Below are positions 31,267-40,042 of a stretch of DNA of 64,000 nucleotides, one piece after another (position 1 is the stretch's first letter; each line of letters opens with the position of its first letter). The position numbers and the translations under genes are program-made. The notes under the pieces are model-generated. The model ran no database searches. It saw only the letters and a program-made list of their open reading frames with translations, and was not told the origin of the DNA. The DNA comes from Collimonas fungivorans Ter331 (GTDB lineage Bacteria > Pseudomonadota > Gammaproteobacteria > Burkholderiales > Burkholderiaceae_D): NCBI RefSeq assembly GCF_000221045.1, contig NC_015856.1, positions 2,238,687-2,302,686 on the forward strand. The letters are read 5' to 3'.

Positions 31267-32319
31267 CTAGTCCAATCCCAATATTTGTGCAATCTGCGCC
31301 GTTTGCACCTGGCCGCCGGCAAAGTCGTCGAAGGCGCGTTCGCTGACGCGGATGATGTGGCGGCGGATGAATTCCGCGCCCTCGGCGGCGCCGTCTTCCG
31401 GGTGTTTTAGCGCGCATTCCCATTCCAGCACGGCCCAGCCGGGGAAGTCGTACTGCGCCATCTTGGAAAAGATGGCTTTGAAATCGATCTGGCCGTCGCC
31501 CAGCGAGCGGAAGCGTCCGGCCCGCTCCTGCCAGTCGGAAAAGCCGCCGTAGACGCCTTGCCGGCCGTTAGGGCGGAACTCGGCGTCCTTGACGTGGAAG
31601 GCTTTGATGCGGCGGTGGTAGATGTCGATGAACGCCAGGTAATCCAGCTGCTGCAGCAGGAAATGGCTGGGGTCGTACAAGATGTTGGCGCGCGGATGGT
31701 GGTCGACCGCTTCCAGGAAGCGCTCTAAAGTGACGCCGTCATGCAGGTCTTCGCCCGGATGCAGCTCATAACAAAGATCGACGCCGGCGTCGTCAAAAGC
31801 GTCGAGCACGGGACGCCAGCGCCGCGCCAGTTCGGCGAACGCGGTTTCCACCAGTCCGGCCGGACGCTGTGGCCAGGGATACAGGTAGGGCCAGGCCAGC
31901 GCCCCGGAAAAAGTGACGTGCGCGCGCAGGCCCAAGCGGCGCGAGGCGATGGCTGCGCAATGCAGCTGGTCTTCGGCCCAGGCAGTGCGTGCAGCCGTAT
32001 TGCCGCGCAGCGCCGGCGGCGCAAAGCCGTCGAACAGCACGTCGTAGGCTGGATGCACCGCCAGCAGCTGGCCTTGCAGGTGGGTCGACAGTTCGCTGAC
32101 CTGCAGGCCGTAGCCGGCCAGCATGCCGGCGATGTCGTCGCAATAGGTCTGGCTTTGCGCCGCCAGTTCAAGATCGAACAGACGCGCATCGGTGGGCAGC
32201 TGCAGCGCCTTGTAGCCGAGCGCGGAAGCCCACCTGGCCAGGTTTTCCAGGGTGTCGAATGGCGCTTTGTCGCCCATGTACTGGGCCAGAAACAGGGCCG
32301 GACCTAGTATCGTTTTCAC
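31267..32319 (-). CDS. sugar phosphate isomerase/epimerase family TIM-barrel protein
   Basis: 350 residues of xylose-isomerase-like TIM barrel (AP endonuclease 2 family). Metal ligands are likely the Glu in CYELHPGEDLHDG, the Asp/His in LYDPSHFLLQ, the His in IKAFHVKDAEF and the Glu in WAVLEWECAL. Such proteins isomerise or epimerise keto-sugars made by a partner dehydrogenase, which here is the next gene, 2 bp away. The real substrate is unknown. Confidence 0.88.
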   Translation of the reverse strand: MKTILGPALFLAQYMGDKAPFDTLENLARWASALGYKALQLPTDARLFDLELAAQSQTYCDDIAGMLAGYGLQVSELSTHLQGQLLAVHPAYDVLFDGFAPPALRGNTAARTAWAEDQLHCAAIASRRLGLRAHVTFSGALAWPYLYPWPQRPAGLVETAFAELARRWRPVLDAFDDAGVDLCYELHPGEDLHDGVTLERFLEAVDHHPRANILYDPSHFLLQQLDYLAFIDIYHRRIKAFHVKDAEFRPNGRQGVYGGFSDWQERAGRFRSLGDGQIDFKAIFSKMAQYDFPGWAVLEWECALKHPEDGAAEGAEFIRRHIIRVSERAFDDFAGGQVQTAQIAQILGLD

Positions 32320-32343
32320 GGTGCAATCCTTTCGTGCAAAGCA

Positions 32344-32367
32344 ACCGCGCCGCCGCAGCGGCGCGGT
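32344..32367 (-). other. perfect GC hairpin behind the sugar-binding-protein gene
   Basis: Arms ACCGCGCCGC/GCGGCGCGGT, 10 bp with loop CGCA, in the short gap after the binding-protein gene on the minus strand. No T run, so it is more likely an mRNA 3'-end stabiliser that favours the binding protein than a full terminator. Confidence 0.75.
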
Positions 32368-32373
32368 CTCGCA

Positions 32374-33351
32374 TTAAAACGGCGAATCGGGGAAATAGAA
32401 CTGCTTGGCGTTCTGGTTGGTGATCAGGACCGATGGGATGATGGTGGTCGCCGGCAGTTTCTCGCCCTTGAGGCGGGCTTCGGCAGTCATCTTGATGGCG
32501 TCGTAGATGAATTTCGGCGAATACGATACGTCGGCCCTGATCATCTTGTCGCCGTCGATGATTTTCTTGACGGCTCCCTTGGCGCCGGCGCCGCCGAAAA
32601 TCTCCTTGATGTCGCTGCGCTTGGCCTGGTCGATGGCTTTCTGCACGCCGACCGCCATATCGTCATCGGCCGCCCACACCGCATCGATCTGGCGGAAGCG
32701 CGTCAGGTAGTCCTGCATCACCTTGAAGGCGTCGTCGCGATTCCAGTTGCCGTATTTGGCGTCGAGGATCTTGATGTCTGGATGACTTTTCATGACGGCG
32801 CTGAAAGCATCGAAACGTTCGTTATCGAGGGTGGTCGGAATGCCGCGCAGCACCACGATGTTGCCCTTGCCGTTGAGCTGCTTAGCCAGGTACTCGGCCG
32901 GCAGCTTGCCGAAGGCGGTATTGTCGCCGGCGACATAGGCGTCCTGGGCGGCGGTGTTGGTCAGCCCGCGGTCAACCACCGTGACATACACGCCCTTGCT
33001 CTTGACCTGCGTCACCGGCTGGGTAAGCGCAGCCGATTCCAGCGGGAAGATCACCAGCGCATTGATCTTGTTGACGGTCAGCATGTCTTGCAGCTGGTTG
33101 GCTTGTTCCGATGCGGCGGCCGATGTCTTGACGATGATTTTCAGGTCAGGATGGGATTTTTCCAGTTCTTTCTTGGCTTCATTGGCCCACCACACGATGC
33201 CCGCGGTGAAACTGTGGGTAGCGGTAGGAATGGCGACGCCCAGCGTCACCTTTTCGGCGGCGTGGACGGGCAGGGCGGTACTGAACGCATATGCAGCCAG
33301 GGCGGCAGCCGGCAACAAGCCGCGGCTAAAAATACGATGGATCGAATGCAT
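32374..33351 (-). CDS. sugar ABC transporter substrate-binding protein (ribose/inositol type)
   Basis: 325 residues from the ATG at 33351, preceded by the strong site GGAGGAGA. The signal peptide ends near VHAAEKV. The mature protein is a periplasmic binding protein of the LacI/RbsB fold ([39 protein letters not shown]). It would capture a sugar or polyol for the permease and ATPase encoded just upstream in the same operon. Confidence 0.92.
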   Translation of the reverse strand: MHSIHRIFSRGLLPAAALAAYAFSTALPVHAAEKVTLGVAIPTATHSFTAGIVWWANEAKKELEKSHPDLKIIVKTSAAASEQANQLQDMLTVNKINALVIFPLESAALTQPVTQVKSKGVYVTVVDRGLTNTAAQDAYVAGDNTAFGKLPAEYLAKQLNGKGNIVVLRGIPTTLDNERFDAFSAVMKSHPDIKILDAKYGNWNRDDAFKVMQDYLTRFRQIDAVWAADDDMAVGVQKAIDQAKRSDIKEIFGGAGAKGAVKKIIDGDKMIRADVSYSPKFIYDAIKMTAEARLKGEKLPATTIIPSVLITNQNAKQFYFPDSPF

Positions 33352-33446
33352 GGTATCTCCTCCAGTTGGTGGTGCCGCTATCGGCATCCGGTTTTGAAAC
33401 TACAAACGACAAACAACACACAGCACGACGCCGCCGGCAACAACCC

Positions 33447-34451
33447 TTAATGCCGGCCGCGCTGGAAATAAGCGACTGCGATGATGACCACGCCTTGTAC
33501 TGCCGCATTCAGGTACACGCTGATGATGCTGGTCAGGTTCAGGATGTTGCTGATCACGGACAGCAGGATCGCGCCTACCACGGTGCCGACGATGCGGCCG
33601 GAACCGCCCTTGAGCGCGGTGCCGCCCACCACCACGGCGGCTATAGCTTCCAGCTCCCACAGCAGGCCGGTGGTGGGCGAGGCCGAACCCAGGCGCGGCA
33701 CGTACAGCACGGTGGCGATGCCGACGCACACGCCGAGCAGCATGTAGGTGCAGGTCTTGACGAAGTCGACCCGGATGGCGGCGTAGCGGGCCACCTGTTC
33801 ATTCGAGCCGATCGCCTGCACGTGGCGGCCGAAAGCGGTGCGGTTCAGGATCAGCGCGCCGCCCAGCGCCACCGCCAGGAACACCCAGATCGGAATCGGG
33901 ATGCCCAGCAGGTTGGTGTAATAGACCGGGCTGTACAGGTCGGACAGCTGGTTGTCCAGCGTCAGCGCGCCGCCGTCCGCCAGGTAGGTCAGCACCGAGC
34001 GGAAGATGCCCAGGGTCCCCAGCGTGACGATGAATGCTTCGATCTTGCCTTTGGTGATCAGCAAGCCGTGCAGCAGGCCGAAGACCAGACCCAGCAGCAG
34101 CGCCATCGCGATGCCGGTCACGACGATGGTCAGCGGCCCGAGCGTGCCTGCGCTCATCAGCATGTTCATGAAATAAATCATGCTGCCGGCAATCAGTGCC
34201 GCCATCGATCCGACCGACAGGTCGATGCCGCCTGAAATGATCACAAACGTCATGCCGACCGCAATGATGCCGATGAAAGCGGTGCGGGTCAGCACGTTCA
34301 TCAGGTTGTCGACGGTGGCGAAATCGCCGTTGAGCAAGGTGCCGGCGATGCACAGGCCGGCCAGCCCGAGCACCGGGCCCAGGCCCTTCAGGTGATTGAG
34401 GTACTGGAAAAACCGGGCGGATGCGCGGGAATCAACGGGTGCCGGTAGCAT
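33447..34451 (-). CDS. sugar ABC transporter permease (RbsC type)
   Basis: 334 residues with about ten hydrophobic segments. The motif [19 protein letters not shown] is the hallmark of RbsC/XylH-type permeases, and the EAA-like loop lies around [20 protein letters not shown]. It forms the membrane channel of the importer. Its start overlaps the ATPase gene by 20 bp, which indicates translational coupling. Confidence 0.94.
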   Translation of the reverse strand: MLPAPVDSRASARFFQYLNHLKGLGPVLGLAGLCIAGTLLNGDFATVDNLMNVLTRTAFIGIIAVGMTFVIISGGIDLSVGSMAALIAGSMIYFMNMLMSAGTLGPLTIVVTGIAMALLLGLVFGLLHGLLITKGKIEAFIVTLGTLGIFRSVLTYLADGGALTLDNQLSDLYSPVYYTNLLGIPIPIWVFLAVALGGALILNRTAFGRHVQAIGSNEQVARYAAIRVDFVKTCTYMLLGVCVGIATVLYVPRLGSASPTTGLLWELEAIAAVVVGGTALKGGSGRIVGTVVGAILLSVISNILNLTSIISVYLNAAVQGVVIIAVAYFQRGRH

Positions 34452-35919
34452 GGGAAATCAACTCCTCTTCGGTCAGCTGGTTGCTGGCCAGCGTGGTTTG
34501 CAGGACGCCCGCACGCATGACGGCGACGCGATGGCACAGGCCGATCAGTTCGATCAGTTCGGATGAGATGACGATCACCGCCCGGCCTTCGGCGGCCAGG
34601 CGCTGGATCAGGAAATAGATGTCGCGCTTGGCGCCGACGTCGACGCCGCGGGTCGGTTCGTCGAGGATGACCACGCGCGGATCGGCATGCAGGTATTTGG
34701 CCAGCGCCAGCTTTTGCTGGTTGCCGCCGGACAGCATGCGCGCTTTCACCTGCGGATTGCCGGCGCGGATGTTGAAATCCTGGATGGCGCGGGCCAGCGC
34801 CTGTTTTTCCGCCTGCAGGTCGAGCAGCGGATGGCTGTAACGCTCCAGCGTCATCAGGGTCAGGTTTTCGCGCAAGCCGAGGTCGACGTGCAAGCCTTTG
34901 CCCTTGCGGTCTTCGCTCAGGTAAGTCAGGCCGTGCTGCATGGCTTGCCTTGGACTGCGCAGGTCGAGCTGCTGGCCGCCGATGGCGATGCGGCCGCCGC
35001 TGCGCGGACGCAGGCCGATCAGCGCTTCCATGGCTTCGGTGCGGCCGGCGCCGACCAGTCCGGCAAAACCCAGGATTTCACCGGCGCGCACTTCAAAACC
35101 GAGGTCCGGGATCCAGCCCGGCACCGCCAGGTTTTCTACCTTGAGCAGGACTGGCGCATCGGCTGCCGGCATCAGCTTGGGCGGGAACATGTCCGACACG
35201 TCGCGTCCCACCATCAGGTTCGCCATCTGGTGGCGGTCCAGGCTGGCGGTAGGTTCGCGCGCGATGAAACGGCCGTCGCGCATGATGATGACTTCATCCG
35301 TATGGTTCTCGATTTCATCCAGCTTGTGCGAGATGTAAATGATGGTGACGCCTTGCTGCTTGAGCTGCGCCATCAAGGCAAACAGCCTTTGCGTCTCGCT
35401 CGATGTCAGGGTCGCGCTGGGCTCGTCCATGATCAGCAGGCGCGCCTTGCGCGACAAGGCCTTGGCGATTTCCACCAGCTGCTTTTCGGCGACGATCAGG
35501 GCGCTGACCTTGGTGTCCGGACTCAGGTCGAGGCCGACCTGGGCCAGGCATGCCGCCGCTTCGCTGCGCATGGCGGCGTCGTCCAGCAGCCAGCCCTTGC
35601 GTTTTTCATGGCCGAGGAAAATGTTCTGGGCGATGGTCAGGTGCTCGGCCAGGTTGAATTCCTGGTGGATCAGCACAATGCCGCAAGCCTCGGCCTGGCG
35701 CGAACCGGTGAAATGGCGGCTCTCGCCGTCAATTGTCAGCTCGCCTTCGGTGATGCTTTCATAACCGGCCAGTATTTTCATCAGGGTCGATTTGCCGGCG
35801 CCGTTTTCGCCCAGCAAACCGTAGACCCGGCCCAGCTCAAGGTCGAAGCTGACGCCGTGCAGCACACGCACCGCGCCAAAATCCTTGCGGATATTCTCGA
35901 AGCGGACAGCGACGCTCAT
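34432..35919 (-). CDS. sugar ABC transporter ATP-binding protein (RbsA type, two ATPase domains)
   Basis: 495 residues with two nucleotide-binding domains. The first has Walker [10 protein letters not shown] and Walker [12 protein letters not shown]; the second has a degenerate Walker [10 protein letters not shown], signature LSGGNQQK and [14 protein letters not shown], as is normal for RbsA/MglA. It powers the sugar importer encoded downstream. The ATG follows one base after the stop of the broken LacI-type regulator, so the regulator and transporter formed one operon. Confidence 0.94.
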   Translation of the reverse strand: MSVAVRFENIRKDFGAVRVLHGVSFDLELGRVYGLLGENGAGKSTLMKILAGYESITEGELTIDGESRHFTGSRQAEACGIVLIHQEFNLAEHLTIAQNIFLGHEKRKGWLLDDAAMRSEAAACLAQVGLDLSPDTKVSALIVAEKQLVEIAKALSRKARLLIMDEPSATLTSSETQRLFALMAQLKQQGVTIIYISHKLDEIENHTDEVIIMRDGRFIAREPTASLDRHQMANLMVGRDVSDMFPPKLMPAADAPVLLKVENLAVPGWIPDLGFEVRAGEILGFAGLVGAGRTEAMEALIGLRPRSGGRIAIGGQQLDLRSPRQAMQHGLTYLSEDRKGKGLHVDLGLRENLTLMTLERYSHPLLDLQAEKQALARAIQDFNIRAGNPQVKARMLSGGNQQKLALAKYLHADPRVVILDEPTRGVDVGAKRDIYFLIQRLAAEGRAVIVISSELIELIGLCHRVAVMRAGVLQTTLASNQLTEEELISHATGTR

Positions 35920-35920
35920 C

Positions 35921-36662
35921 TCAGCTGCTCTCCCGCTGGACCAGCTGATGCGGCAGCAGCACCCCTTGCACGGTAGCCTCCGGATCGGCCAGCCGCTGCA
36001 GCAGCAACTGCGCCGCAGTTTCGCCGAGGGCGCGCATGGGCTGGGCGATGGTGGTCAGCGCCGGCCAGGTTTGCGCTGCAATGGCGATATCGTCGAAGCC
36101 CACCACGGCGGCTTCCTCGGGCACGCGCTTGTTCAGCTGGCGCATGGCGCTCACGGCGCCCATAACCAGCGGTATCCGATACGGCGAAGACAGCGCTGGG
36201 CGCGTCCGGCTGCGCCATCATCTGCAGGGTGGCGTGTTTGCCGGCGTCGTAGTCGAGGCTGTCGACCTGCCGCCGCCATTCCGGGCGCGCCTGCAGCCCG
36301 GCGGCTTGCAGGGCGTCGAGATAACCGCGCTGGCGTTCGCGCGCATAGCGGTAGCGTTGGTCCGAATTGATCAGGCCGATGCGGGTATGGCCGCGGGCTA
36401 TCAGGTGGCGTACGGCGTCGCCGGCGGCGCGGTAGTTGTCGACGCCGACATACGGCACGGCGATGCCGGGGTCGAATTCGCAGCAGGCGACCCATGGCAG
36501 GATGTTGGATTCGTTGGCCAGGGCGTGCTGCACGGTATCCGGATCGAGGCAGATAGCGCCGTCGGCGCGGTGCGTGCGCAGCAGGTCGAAATAGGCGCTC
36601 TCGCGCCCGGCTTCGGCGCCGGTGTCGCACAGCATGACGAAATAACCGTCTGAGACAGGGAG
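35921..36662 (-). pseudogene. LacI-family transcriptional regulator, 5'-truncated and frameshifted
   Basis: What remains encodes only the sugar-binding part of a LacI/GalR regulator: DGYFVMLCDTGAEAG at the start, then RADGAICLDPD, GHTRIGLINSDQRYRYAR, VFAVSDTA and, in another frame, VGFDDIAIAAQTWPALTTI. The DNA-binding helix-turn-helix and about 90 N-terminal residues are absent; the frame runs into a stop in the palindrome at 36663. One extra base near 36164 breaks the frame between VFAVSDTA and GAVSAMRQL. The remaining length, 742 bases, equals 3 x 247 + 1, which fits a single insertion. As read, no working repressor can be made. Confidence 0.85.
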
Positions 36663-36674
36663 TTAATTAATTAA
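36663..36674. other. TTAATTAATTAA palindrome with stops in all six frames, at a gene-truncation junction
   Basis: A perfect 12-bp palindrome of pure A/T in a GC-rich locus. It separates two divergent genes that both lose their N-termini here, and gives a stop in every frame on both strands. It could be a deletion scar, an artificial contig linker or chance AT sequence at a recombination point. Confidence 0.85.
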
Positions 36675-37462
36675 CCAGCACCGACACCCACGCAGAACTG
36701 ATCATGCGCGCGGCGGCGGCCGGCAAGGCGATCTTTTGCGAGAAACCGGTCGACCTGACGCTGGAGCGCGCCAAGGCGTGCGCGCGCGCGGTGGCGGACG
36801 CCGGGGTGACTTGCATGATCGGTTTCCAACGCCGTTTCGATCCGACATTCCATGCCTTGAAGACGCGCCTGGCCGCCGGCGAAATCGGCGATCCGGAAAT
36901 GCTGATCGTCACCAGCCGCGACCCCGGCGCGCCGCCGGTATCGTATATCAAGAGCTCGGGCGGCATATTCAAGGATATGCTGATCCACGATTTCGACATT
37001 TTCCGCTGGATACTGGAAGACGAAGCCGTCAGCATCTCGGCCACCGGCAGCTGCCTGACCGATCCGGCGATAGCCGAAGCCGGCGACATCGATTGCACCG
37101 CCGTCACCATCCGCAGCCGGCGCGGCCGCCTGTGCCAGATCAATACCAGCCGCCGTGCCGCCTATGGCTACGACCAGCGTTTCGAAGTGTTGGGCAGCAA
37201 AGGTATGCTGCAGGCCGGCAATCACAAGCCGACCGAGGTGGTCGCCGCCACCGGGCACAGCGTCAGCCAGGACAAGCCCGAGCATTTTTTCCTGGAACGC
37301 TATCGCGCTGCCTATGCCAGCGAGATCGCCCATTTTTTTGATGCGGTGGTGAACAAAGTGGCGGTACGCACCACGATTGAAGACGGCGTCAAGGCCCTAG
37401 AACTGGCCGAAGCGGCAACCCTGTCCTGGCGTGAAAACCGTACCGTCGAGCTGGCCAAATGA
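36671..37462 (+). pseudogene. inositol 2-dehydrogenase (IolG-like), 5'-truncated
   Basis: The frame opens right after a stop in the palindrome and reads TSTDTHAELIMRAAAAGKAI then FCEKPVDL, the middle of an IolG-type Gfo/Idh/MocA dehydrogenase. SGGIFKDMLIHDFDIFRW is the conserved catalytic region, and the C-terminus is complete. The first 70 residues or so, with the NAD-binding Rossmann motif, are missing, so the product could not bind NAD even if translation began at the internal ATG 36704. About 263 codons are left of the usual 330-340. The next dehydrogenase overlaps its stop by 4 bp. Confidence 0.85.
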
Positions 37463-38484
37463 ATCATTCCCGGACACTGAAAGTCGGCATCGTCGGCCTT
37501 GGCAGGCTAGGGAGGCGGCATGCGGAAAACCTGATGTCGCGGGTGGCCGGCGCTGAACTGGTGGCGGCCTGCAGCCCCTTGCCGGCAGAACTCGAATGGG
37601 CGCGCGACGCACTCCAGGTGCCGCATCTGTACGCCGACTACCAGGCCTTGCTGGCCCACGACGGGCTGGATGCAGTATTCCTGGTGACGCCGACATCCTT
37701 GCATCCGCAGCAGATCATCCAGGCTTTACAGGCTGGCAAACACGTGTTTTGCGAAAAGCCCTTGTCGCTGGACCTGGAAGATTGCCGCCTGGTCAGCGCT
37801 GAAGCTGCGCGCCATCCGCAACTGAAGGTGATGATCGGTTTTGTGCGCCGCTTCGACGCCAGCTACCAGGATGCCTATGAAAAAATCCAGCAGGGCGCGA
37901 TCGGTGCGCCGTTCATGGTGTATTCGCAGACTTGCGACCAGCACGATCCGGACGGCTTTTTCGTCAAGTTCGCCGCCACCAGCGGTGGCATCTTCCTCGA
38001 TTGCAGCGTGCACGATATCGACCTGGCGCGCTGGCTGCTCGGCAACCCGCGCCCGGTCCGTGTCTATGCCAGCGGCACCCGCGCCATCCATCAAGACCTG
38101 CAGCAGTTCCAGGACGTCGATAACGGCGTCGCCATTTGCGAATTCGACAATGGCAAGCTGGCCACCTTCTACGCCTCGCGTACGATGGCGCATGGGCACG
38201 ACACCATGACTGAAATCACCGGCACGGCAGGGCGCCTGACCGTGGGCAGCAATCCGCGCAAGAACCGCCTGGAAATCGCCGACGCCCATGGCGTCCGCAA
38301 TGAATGCGTGCCCAGTTTCTTCGAACGTTTCGAAGACGCCTTCCTGACCGAGGTCAGCACTTTCGTCGATGCGATACGGCGCCAGCGCAAGCTGGTGCTG
38401 ACTTTGGATGATGCTACCGAGGCGACCCGCATCGGCATAGCGTTGCGCGAATCGCTGCTGTCAAAGCAGCCGGTATTGCTTTGA
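37459..38484 (+). CDS. Gfo/Idh/MocA family oxidoreductase, inositol dehydrogenase-like
   Basis: 341 residues, complete. NAD site VGIVGLGRLGRRHAENL at the N-terminus, catalytic Lys in CEKPLSLDL, and the active-site Asp/His in FLDCSVHDIDLARWLLG. It resembles myo- or scyllo-inositol 2-dehydrogenases. It starts inside the stop of the truncated IolG-like gene, so both were one operon. It may be the enzyme that still performs the first oxidation, if it has a promoter left. Confidence 0.88.
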   Translation: MNHSRTLKVGIVGLGRLGRRHAENLMSRVAGAELVAACSPLPAELEWARDALQVPHLYADYQALLAHDGLDAVFLVTPTSLHPQQIIQALQAGKHVFCEKPLSLDLEDCRLVSAEAARHPQLKVMIGFVRRFDASYQDAYEKIQQGAIGAPFMVYSQTCDQHDPDGFFVKFAATSGGIFLDCSVHDIDLARWLLGNPRPVRVYASGTRAIHQDLQQFQDVDNGVAICEFDNGKLATFYASRTMAHGHDTMTEITGTAGRLTVGSNPRKNRLEIADAHGVRNECVPSFFERFEDAFLTEVSTFVDAIRRQRKLVLTLDDATEATRIGIALRESLLSKQPVLL

Positions 38485-38568
38485 GGGCGTTTGCCTGCGC
38501 GATGGCATTGGCGTTTTATCGGGAAAGGTGACTACCGAGGGGGATTTGGCGACAGGGAGAGTGCGGGA

Positions 38569-38811
38569 TCAGGGTTTTGCTTGCGCAGCAATGAAATACA
38601 CGGCTGAAACCAATAGTCCCGCAGCGCCTATCAGTTTCCAGGTCAGTCCATCCAGCGCTTTATACAAGGTGGCGAACTCCTTGTACATGGTGGCTTCAAG
38701 ATCTTTGACGTCCGCTTTTGTGGCGCAGTTATCCAGCCTGGTCTCTATGCGAGAAAGGCGGTCGCGCGTTTCGATCGCGAGCTCTTCAAGTTTGTTGATT
38801 CTTGCTTCCAT
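38569..38811 (-). CDS. small coiled-coil protein with C-terminal membrane helix
   Basis: 80 residues from the ATG at 38811 (a TTG at 38853 would add 14). The N-terminal 50 residues form heptad-like charged helices (RINKLEELAIETRDRLSRIE, ATKADVKDLEATMYKEFATL) and the end is one hydrophobic helix (LIGAAGLLVSAVYFIAA). The pattern recalls small phage- and genomic-island-linked membrane proteins of unknown role. I do not recognise a function. No operon partner. Confidence 0.6.
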   Translation of the reverse strand: MEARINKLEELAIETRDRLSRIETRLDNCATKADVKDLEATMYKEFATLYKALDGLTWKLIGAAGLLVSAVYFIAAQAKP

Positions 38812-38980
38812 GGCATCATCATAACCACCACCCTCCGCCCGTGGCAAGTCCAACTTTCTCGCTCCGTCGCGTACTATTCTTACTCTCGATGTGCTTCAGT
38901 TCCGCCATATTTCCCCCCAATCAGCGCTGCCAGCTTACGGCGACTGCAGACGGAAAATTGTACTCGAATTATCTTGTCAT

Positions 38981-39847
38981 TTATTCATCGTAGCCTTCAA
39001 TTGCACCCGTTTCCTCCACATTAAGCTCAAGCCTATAAGCCAGCGCAATAAACAGGGCCTGGCAAAGGCACATGGCGTTGGTCAGCGAGCGAAATGCAAA
39101 TGCGCTGCCTTCCTTGACCGTCAGCAATACCGAAGCATGCCGGGCCAGCGGACTCAGCTGGCTGTCGGTGATGACCAGCGACTTGGCCTGGTGGTGGTGC
39201 GCCAGCCGTACGCAAGCCTGGGTTTCCTTGCCGTAGGGCGTAAAGCTGATTGCGATCACCACATCGTTCTTGCCTATGCTGCGGATCTGCTCGCGGATCA
39301 TGCCGCCCAATCCGGACAGCAGGTGCACGCGCTTGTTGGTATGCTGCAAGGCATACACGATGTAGCTGGCGATAGGGAAGGAGCGGCGCACGCCGATCAC
39401 GTAGATGTTCTCGGCCTTCTGCAACAGCTTGACCGCGGCGTCGAACTGCACGTCGTCCATGCCGTTCAGCAGTTCATCCAGGCCGCTGCGGCTGGCGGCG
39501 ATGAATTCGCGCGCCATCGAGCCGCCGGTGAGCGGGGTCGGCTTGGCGTCGATCAGCTTGCGTATCCGTTGCTGGTAGTTTTGCGAAGGGATCGCCTGCG
39601 CCGTATAGGCGTCGCGGAAAACCGCCTGCATCTCGCTGAAGCCGCTGAAGCCGAACTGCTTGGCGAAGCGCACGATGGCGGACGGCTGCACATCGCAATG
39701 TTCGGCAATGTCGCTGATCCGTTCCAGCATCAGGCTGCTGCGGTGCTGTTCCACATAGGTGGCGATAATCTTCAGCTGGCGCGAAAGCGTCGCGTATTGT
39801 TCCGCGATTTGCAGCATCAGCTGGTCGACAGTCGGCGTATCTGCCAT
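38981..39847 (-). CDS. MurR/RpiR family transcriptional regulator, probable inositol regulator
   Basis: 288 residues. N-terminal RpiR helix-turn-helix (ISDIAEHCDVQPSAIVRFAK) and C-terminal SIS sugar-phosphate-binding domain (NIYVIGVRRSFPIASYIVYAL, DVVIAISFTPYGKETQACV). It is divergent to the importer-iol operon, the usual place of the IolR-type RpiR regulator of proteobacteria, whose ligand is an inositol pathway intermediate. The AT-rich gap 39848-40042 with several short inverted repeats is the likely operator region. Confidence 0.9.
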   Translation of the reverse strand: MADTPTVDQLMLQIAEQYATLSRQLKIIATYVEQHRSSLMLERISDIAEHCDVQPSAIVRFAKQFGFSGFSEMQAVFRDAYTAQAIPSQNYQQRIRKLIDAKPTPLTGGSMAREFIAASRSGLDELLNGMDDVQFDAAVKLLQKAENIYVIGVRRSFPIASYIVYALQHTNKRVHLLSGLGGMIREQIRSIGKNDVVIAISFTPYGKETQACVRLAHHHQAKSLVITDSQLSPLARHASVLLTVKEGSAFAFRSLTNAMCLCQALFIALAYRLELNVEETGAIEGYDE

Positions 39848-39939
39848 GGTGTTCTTTCTGATTTATGTCGTGAAGCAATTATAAAGAAAATTTTGCAAGT
39901 GAAAATAAAATTCTAATTTAAATTTAATTGAAAAAAACG

Positions 39940-39968
39940 TTGCATATTGAATCCGCTTGTTCTATTGT
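39940..39968 (+). promoter_or_regulatory. likely promoter of the inositol importer-iol operon
   Basis: TTGCAT (39940-39945), 17-bp spacer, TATTGT (39963-39968). It lies in a strongly AT-rich stretch with short inverted repeats such as AATTTAAATT, between the RpiR gene and the binding-protein gene. Start of the first gene is 74 bp downstream. Confidence 0.5.
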
Positions 39969-40042
39969 TTAATACCGATGACGCTGTCGGATCCGGGCGA
40001 TCAGCCTAAAGAATAGTGAATAAAACAACAACGGAGACAACT

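Noticed and set aside
36650-36662. GAGACAG next to the palindrome as a sequencing-transposase end
   Set aside because: Only seven bases agree with the mosaic end and the rest of it is absent; chance is likely.
36704-37462. A complete short dehydrogenase starting at the internal ATG 36704
   Set aside because: The sequence before this ATG (TSTDTHAELI) still matches IolG, and the cofactor-binding part is missing, so it is a fragment and not a real start.
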